From the NCBI GenBank assembly GCA_015832175.1, contig WJXW01000008.1:1550001-1614000 (forward strand): 64,000 nucleotides of DNA, in the 5' to 3' direction. This stretch comes from Paraphaeosphaeria minitans. Its lineage: Eukaryota; Ascomycota; Dothideomycetes; Pleosporales; Didymosphaeriaceae. Position numbers and translations under genes: made by a program. A model generated the notes under the pieces. It had not been told where the DNA came from, did not search any database, and saw nothing but the letters and a program-made list of their open reading frames with translations. How positions within the stretch are numbered: position 1 is the stretch's first letter; the number at the start of each line of letters is the position of its first letter. Shown here in pieces: positions 60,684 to 64,000 of this stretch.

Positions 60684-62848
60684 ATGATGCTTCCACCGAC
60701 GAGCGTCGCCGCGGGTTCGGCGACGGCAACGAGCGAGGCGCCCACGCCGACATCGACGAGCATCATTCCGCCCTACGGGAGCGCGCAGTGGGATTCTCTC
60801 ATCGGCATCATCACGGCCATCGTGGGCAACGTCCTCATATCCTTTGCGCTGAACACGCAGCGATATGCGCACATACGGCTGGAGCGGGAGTGGCAGGCAA
60901 AGGAGAGGCAGCGGAAGAGGCGGAGTGCTAGCTATCGCAGCTTGAGCGGGGCGAAGCGGTACAGGGACGTACCCGAGCCCCAGGGCGACGATGCAGGCGA
61001 TGATGCGACCGACGAGGAGGACCCGCTGCTGCCTGCGCCGCCTTCGAGAAACAACACAGGAGGCGCCGGGTCGCTGTCGCCGGTGGAGGAGGAGGGCGGC
61101 CCGGAGGAGCCCGCATACAAGCAGAAGAGCTATCTCAAATCGCCGTATTGGTGGGCGGGCATCATTATGATGACGTGCGGCGAAGCGGGCAACTTCCTCG
61201 CATACGGGTTCGCACCTGCGTCCATCGTCTCGCCGCTCGGTGTGGTGGCGCTTATCTCGAATTGTATCATCGCACCCTTTATGCTGAAGGAGCCCTTCCG
61301 GGCCCGAGATGCTCTCGGAGTGCTAGTCGCTGTCGGTGGAGCCGTCACCGTGGTGCTTAGCGCGAGCGACAACAATCCCAAGCTGGGTCCGGACGAGATT
61401 TGGAGTTTGATCAGTACTTGGGAATTCGAGACGTACTTTGGAATAACCGTTGGTGCCATCATCGCTTTGGTGTTTGCGAGCAACCGCTATGGAGACAAGA
61501 ACATTTTAATCGACTTGGCGCTGGTCGGCCTATGTGGTGAGTTTCGCCCTTCGAGACATGACTTGCGGCTCAGTACTCATGTGCGGCAGGTGGCTACACG
61601 GCCCTTTCCACCAAAGGCGTGGCGTCCATGCTCTCGTACACGCTCTGGCGCGCCATCACCTTTCCCGTTACGTACCTGCTCGTTGCTATCCTGGTCGGCA
61701 CCGCCATCATGCAGATCAAGTATCTCAATAGGGCTCTCCAGCGCTTCGATGCGACTCAGGTCATTCCTGTGCAATTCGTCCTCTTCACGTTGTCCGTCAT
61801 TTTGGGCTCGGCCGTTCTGTATAGGGACTTCGAGCGCACCTCAGGAGACGATGCAGGCAAGTTTGTGGGCGGATGCGCGTTGACTTTCGCCGGTGTCTGG
61901 TTGATTACGAGTGGGAGACCCAAAAGATCCGATGAGGATGAAGATAGGGATCCCGAACCGGACGATGCGATCAGTTTGATGGACGGAGAGAGATATCGGG
62001 ACGATGTGGACGGAACGAATGAAGCAGCCCCAAGCAGCCGGCGCTCATCTACCGTTCGATCGACATCACCACCACTGAACATAGGCAGGAGGCCACCAAC
62101 AAGAGATCTCTCGCAGTTGGCTACGCCGGATATTACATTCACCCCCGACGCGCTATCCCAGGGTCCCACAACGCCACCAGGCGTTCCATCACCCCTCATA
62201 ACGAATCCGTGGGAACAAGATGCCACCCACCTATTCTCCTTACAACCTCGCCCTACAGAACTCAGCCGCAGCAGCACGCTCTCCACCCCAGTCCTCCCCG
62301 CGCATACCTCAGACCTCCCACCAGCATCCACCTCCTCCCCCGAAATCACCGGCCCACCCCGCCCCGAAACACCCGTCCGCCAAATCTCCGACTCCGCCGC
62401 CTTAGCGCACACGCCCCCCTCCACACTCGCCCAGCACCGCCTCCGCCGCACCGCCACCTCCGAGCGCGGCGGCAGCCGCAACTCGTTCTCCGGCCCGCTC
62501 CTCGCTTCCCCGCTGTCCAACAGCCTCAGCGCCGTGGTCGCGGACCTCAAGCGTGGCGGGAATGTGCGCATGCCGCCGCTGCCCAGCAGAGATAGCGTTG
62601 CCGATGCGGCAAGGCGACAGAGCGTGCTTGGCATCGGTGCCGACGAGGTCATGGATAGTCATGTGGGCGAGCCGCTGGACCGGCGGCGGACGGCGACGGA
62701 AGAGGATACGGGGACGAGGGGTAGAGAGGAGCGGGAAGGTGGCAGGGGAAGGAGTCTGAGCGGGACCTTGAACGAGCTTTGGAGGGGGTGGAGGGGGGCT
62801 GGTGACGGGGATGTTGAGACGGGGCCGCAGGGGTCTGAGCAGAGATGA
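60684..62848 (+). CDS. NIPA-type magnesium transporter (DUF803)
   Basis: NIPA proteins are multi-pass membrane transporters related to the drug/metabolite transporter fold, with Mg2+ as the proposed substrate. Exons 60684-61536 and 61590-62848 give 703 residues. TM1 (SLIGIITAIVGNVLISFALN) is separated from the rest by an inserted cytosolic stretch of about 80 residues rich in acidic and proline residues. The conserved core then runs SPYWWAGIIMMTCGEAGNFL, APASIVSPLGVVALISNCI and PFMLKEPFRARDALGVLVAV. After the intron it continues GGYTALSTKGVASMLSYTLW and RALQRFDATQVIPVQFVLF, all classic family blocks. A disordered tail of about 250 residues with Ser/Pro/Thr-rich segments follows, common in fungal members. 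Substrate is by family inference. Confidence 0.93.
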
Positions 62849-63280
62849 TGGTGATAGAGGGGGTGGGGTGGTGGTATATAGATGATTGACGGAGGGTGGG
62901 AAGGGGGTTTCTGGGCTGACAGTACAGTGCAGTACCAATACTCCAGAACGCAGCGTCGTTGCTGCTTCTTTCCCCTCTCTCCCTGTCTTTCTGGGGGTGT
63001 GACTAGATCGTTCTTGCATGGTTTGGACAGCATTGCGCGGTGTTTATTGCGGTTTAATACTATTATTTTTCTACTTCTCCCCTGCTCGCTCCGCGCCCCT
63101 GCTTTCAGGAATCGTATGTGCGCTGTTGGCGGGGGGCCAGGGTAGAAGCGCAGCATCACAGCTGTTTCTTTTAAAGTCGACTGAACTTCTCATGTCAACG
63201 GACCTCGGGAGAAGTATTCTAATAGAAATGGGATATTGATATTTGAAAACTCCAAGATACAACTCAAATAATTCGCTAGC
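62849..63280. other. Convergent intergenic region
   Basis: The 3' ends of the NIPA gene (+) and the dioxygenase gene (-) face each other here. No other feature was seen. Confidence 0.5.
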
Positions 63281-64000
63281 TCAAGCAGCCTGTGACACCC
63301 ACTTTCCTACCGTAAACTGGCTGTTGCACATATTGACCAACTCCCAGTCTTCAGCACCCAAGACAGCCCCGTCATCAGCGATGCCTTCGCTTGCATCTAT
63401 CACGCCAGCAACGAAGCAAGCAGCCATGAAGTGATCATCGGTCCCGTGAGCATCTCTGAACTGGGGATGCTTCATCAACCGCGTGACCCCGCTGGTCAAG
63501 GTACCCTTCCTCATGCCCGGTTTGCAGTTTCTCAGAAAGACATCCTCAAAACTCTGTCTGAACTCCATCATCGCTGCTTCCGGCGGCACCGGCATGGCGA
63601 AGTTGTCTGTGTGCCGCAGCATCTGCCACCAGTGGTTGCGGTACAGGTTGTGCACTGCGCCTCCCGTGCCGATGATGAGGTAGTTCTCCTCCCTCAGCTG
63701 CGCGACCACACTGCCCACACGCGCATGCAGGTGCGGATCGAACCGCGCGTTCATGCTGACAATCGTGGTCGGCGGGCATCGCCCGGGGAACATCCGGATG
63801 AGAATCAAGTACGTGTCGTGGATCCAGTCGAAAGTTTCGTTGGTACGGGCATTGAGACCCGCGGCGTTCAGCATGCCGACGATGCGGTTCCCGGTGCTGA
63901 CATCGGGCACCAGCTTGTAGTCGACGTATTTGGATGGATGGACGTAGGCGACGGGAGATTTTTGGGGGTCGGGGTTCGTCGCGACGTCGATGCGGTTGGT
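63281..64000 (-). CDS. LigB-type extradiol dioxygenase (DODA-like), partial at the window edge
   Basis: Class III extradiol ring-cleavage dioxygenases use Fe(II) to open catechol-like rings. DODA-type members act on DOPA and similar aromatics. Only the C-terminal part (239 residues plus stop) lies in the window. The frame is open to the right-hand edge, so the N-terminus with the first metal-binding histidines is missing. Visible family features: FDWIHDTYLILIRMFPG, TIVSMNARFDPHLHARVG, REENYLIIGTGGAVHNLYRN (the conserved glycine loop and His-Asn) and DAHGTDDHFMAACFVAG near the end, with the late histidine characteristic of the fold. The substrate cannot be told from this fragment. Confidence 0.88.
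   Translation of the reverse strand, partial: TNRIDVATNPDPQKSPVAYVHPSKYVDYKLVPDVSTGNRIVGMLNAAGLNARTNETFDWIHDTYLILIRMFPGRCPPTTIVSMNARFDPHLHARVGSVVAQLREENYLIIGTGGAVHNLYRNHWWQMLRHTDNFAMPVPPEAAMMEFRQSFEDVFLRNCKPGMRKGTLTSGVTRLMKHPQFRDAHGTDDHFMAACFVAGVIDASEGIADDGAVLGAEDWELVNMCNSQFTVGKWVSQAA

Overview
The window is nuclear DNA from a filamentous ascomycete (Pezizomycotina; a dothideomycete is my guess, not demonstrated). Supporting signs are genes with several 45-65 nt introns carrying fungal donors and CTAAC/CTGAC branch sites, compact genes between large gene-poor stretches, and family content typical of this group (WOPR regulator, UstYa-like oxidase, FSH hydrolase, Mei2-type RNA-binding protein).

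Layout. Positions 1-5.2 kb: exocyst SEC15 (+), an unrecognised conserved-looking gene (-), and the decapping/pyrophosphohydrolase RAI1 (+). 6.2-7.3 kb: a decayed MFS sugar-transporter gene with nonsense codons explained by C-to-T changes. 7.6-10.1 kb: two uncharacterised minus-strand genes. 13.7-15.9 kb: a Mei2-like gene with two GC-AG introns. 16-31 kb: a gene desert with four tRNA-like, Pol III-looking repeat units (in two tandem pairs), then a roughly 190-bp satellite array, then a second decayed satellite of about 174-210 bp, then a 30-bp minisatellite. 31.1-31.8 kb: RNase MRP subunit RMP1. 33.9-35.6 kb: a WOPR-domain master regulator (Wor1/Ryp1/Sge1 type) read leftward. Its upstream side is about 9.5 kb of gene-free, micro- and minisatellite-rich DNA. 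45.1-47.8 kb: a UstYa-like (DUF3328) gene and an FSH1-type serine hydrolase, both leftward. 52.6-54.1 kb: GSK3 kinase. 56.1-59.4 kb: nuclear cap-binding protein CBP80 with an unusual in-frame N-terminal extension. 60.7-62.8 kb: NIPA-type magnesium transporter. 63.3 kb to the end: partial LigB-type extradiol dioxygenase.

How the genes relate. Most genes are housekeeping and independent. RNA metabolism is well represented: RAI1 (5'-end quality control), CBP80 (cap binding), RMP1 (rRNA and mRNA processing) and the Mei2-like protein. The WOPR and UstYa/FSH genes belong to morphogenesis and secondary metabolism. I saw no complete transposon, rRNA gene, canonical tRNA or CRISPR array. The most interesting unexplained signals are the tRNA-like tandem units at 17.6-19.6 kb with an upstream TATA element and a covarying hairpin, and the two satellite arrays beside them.
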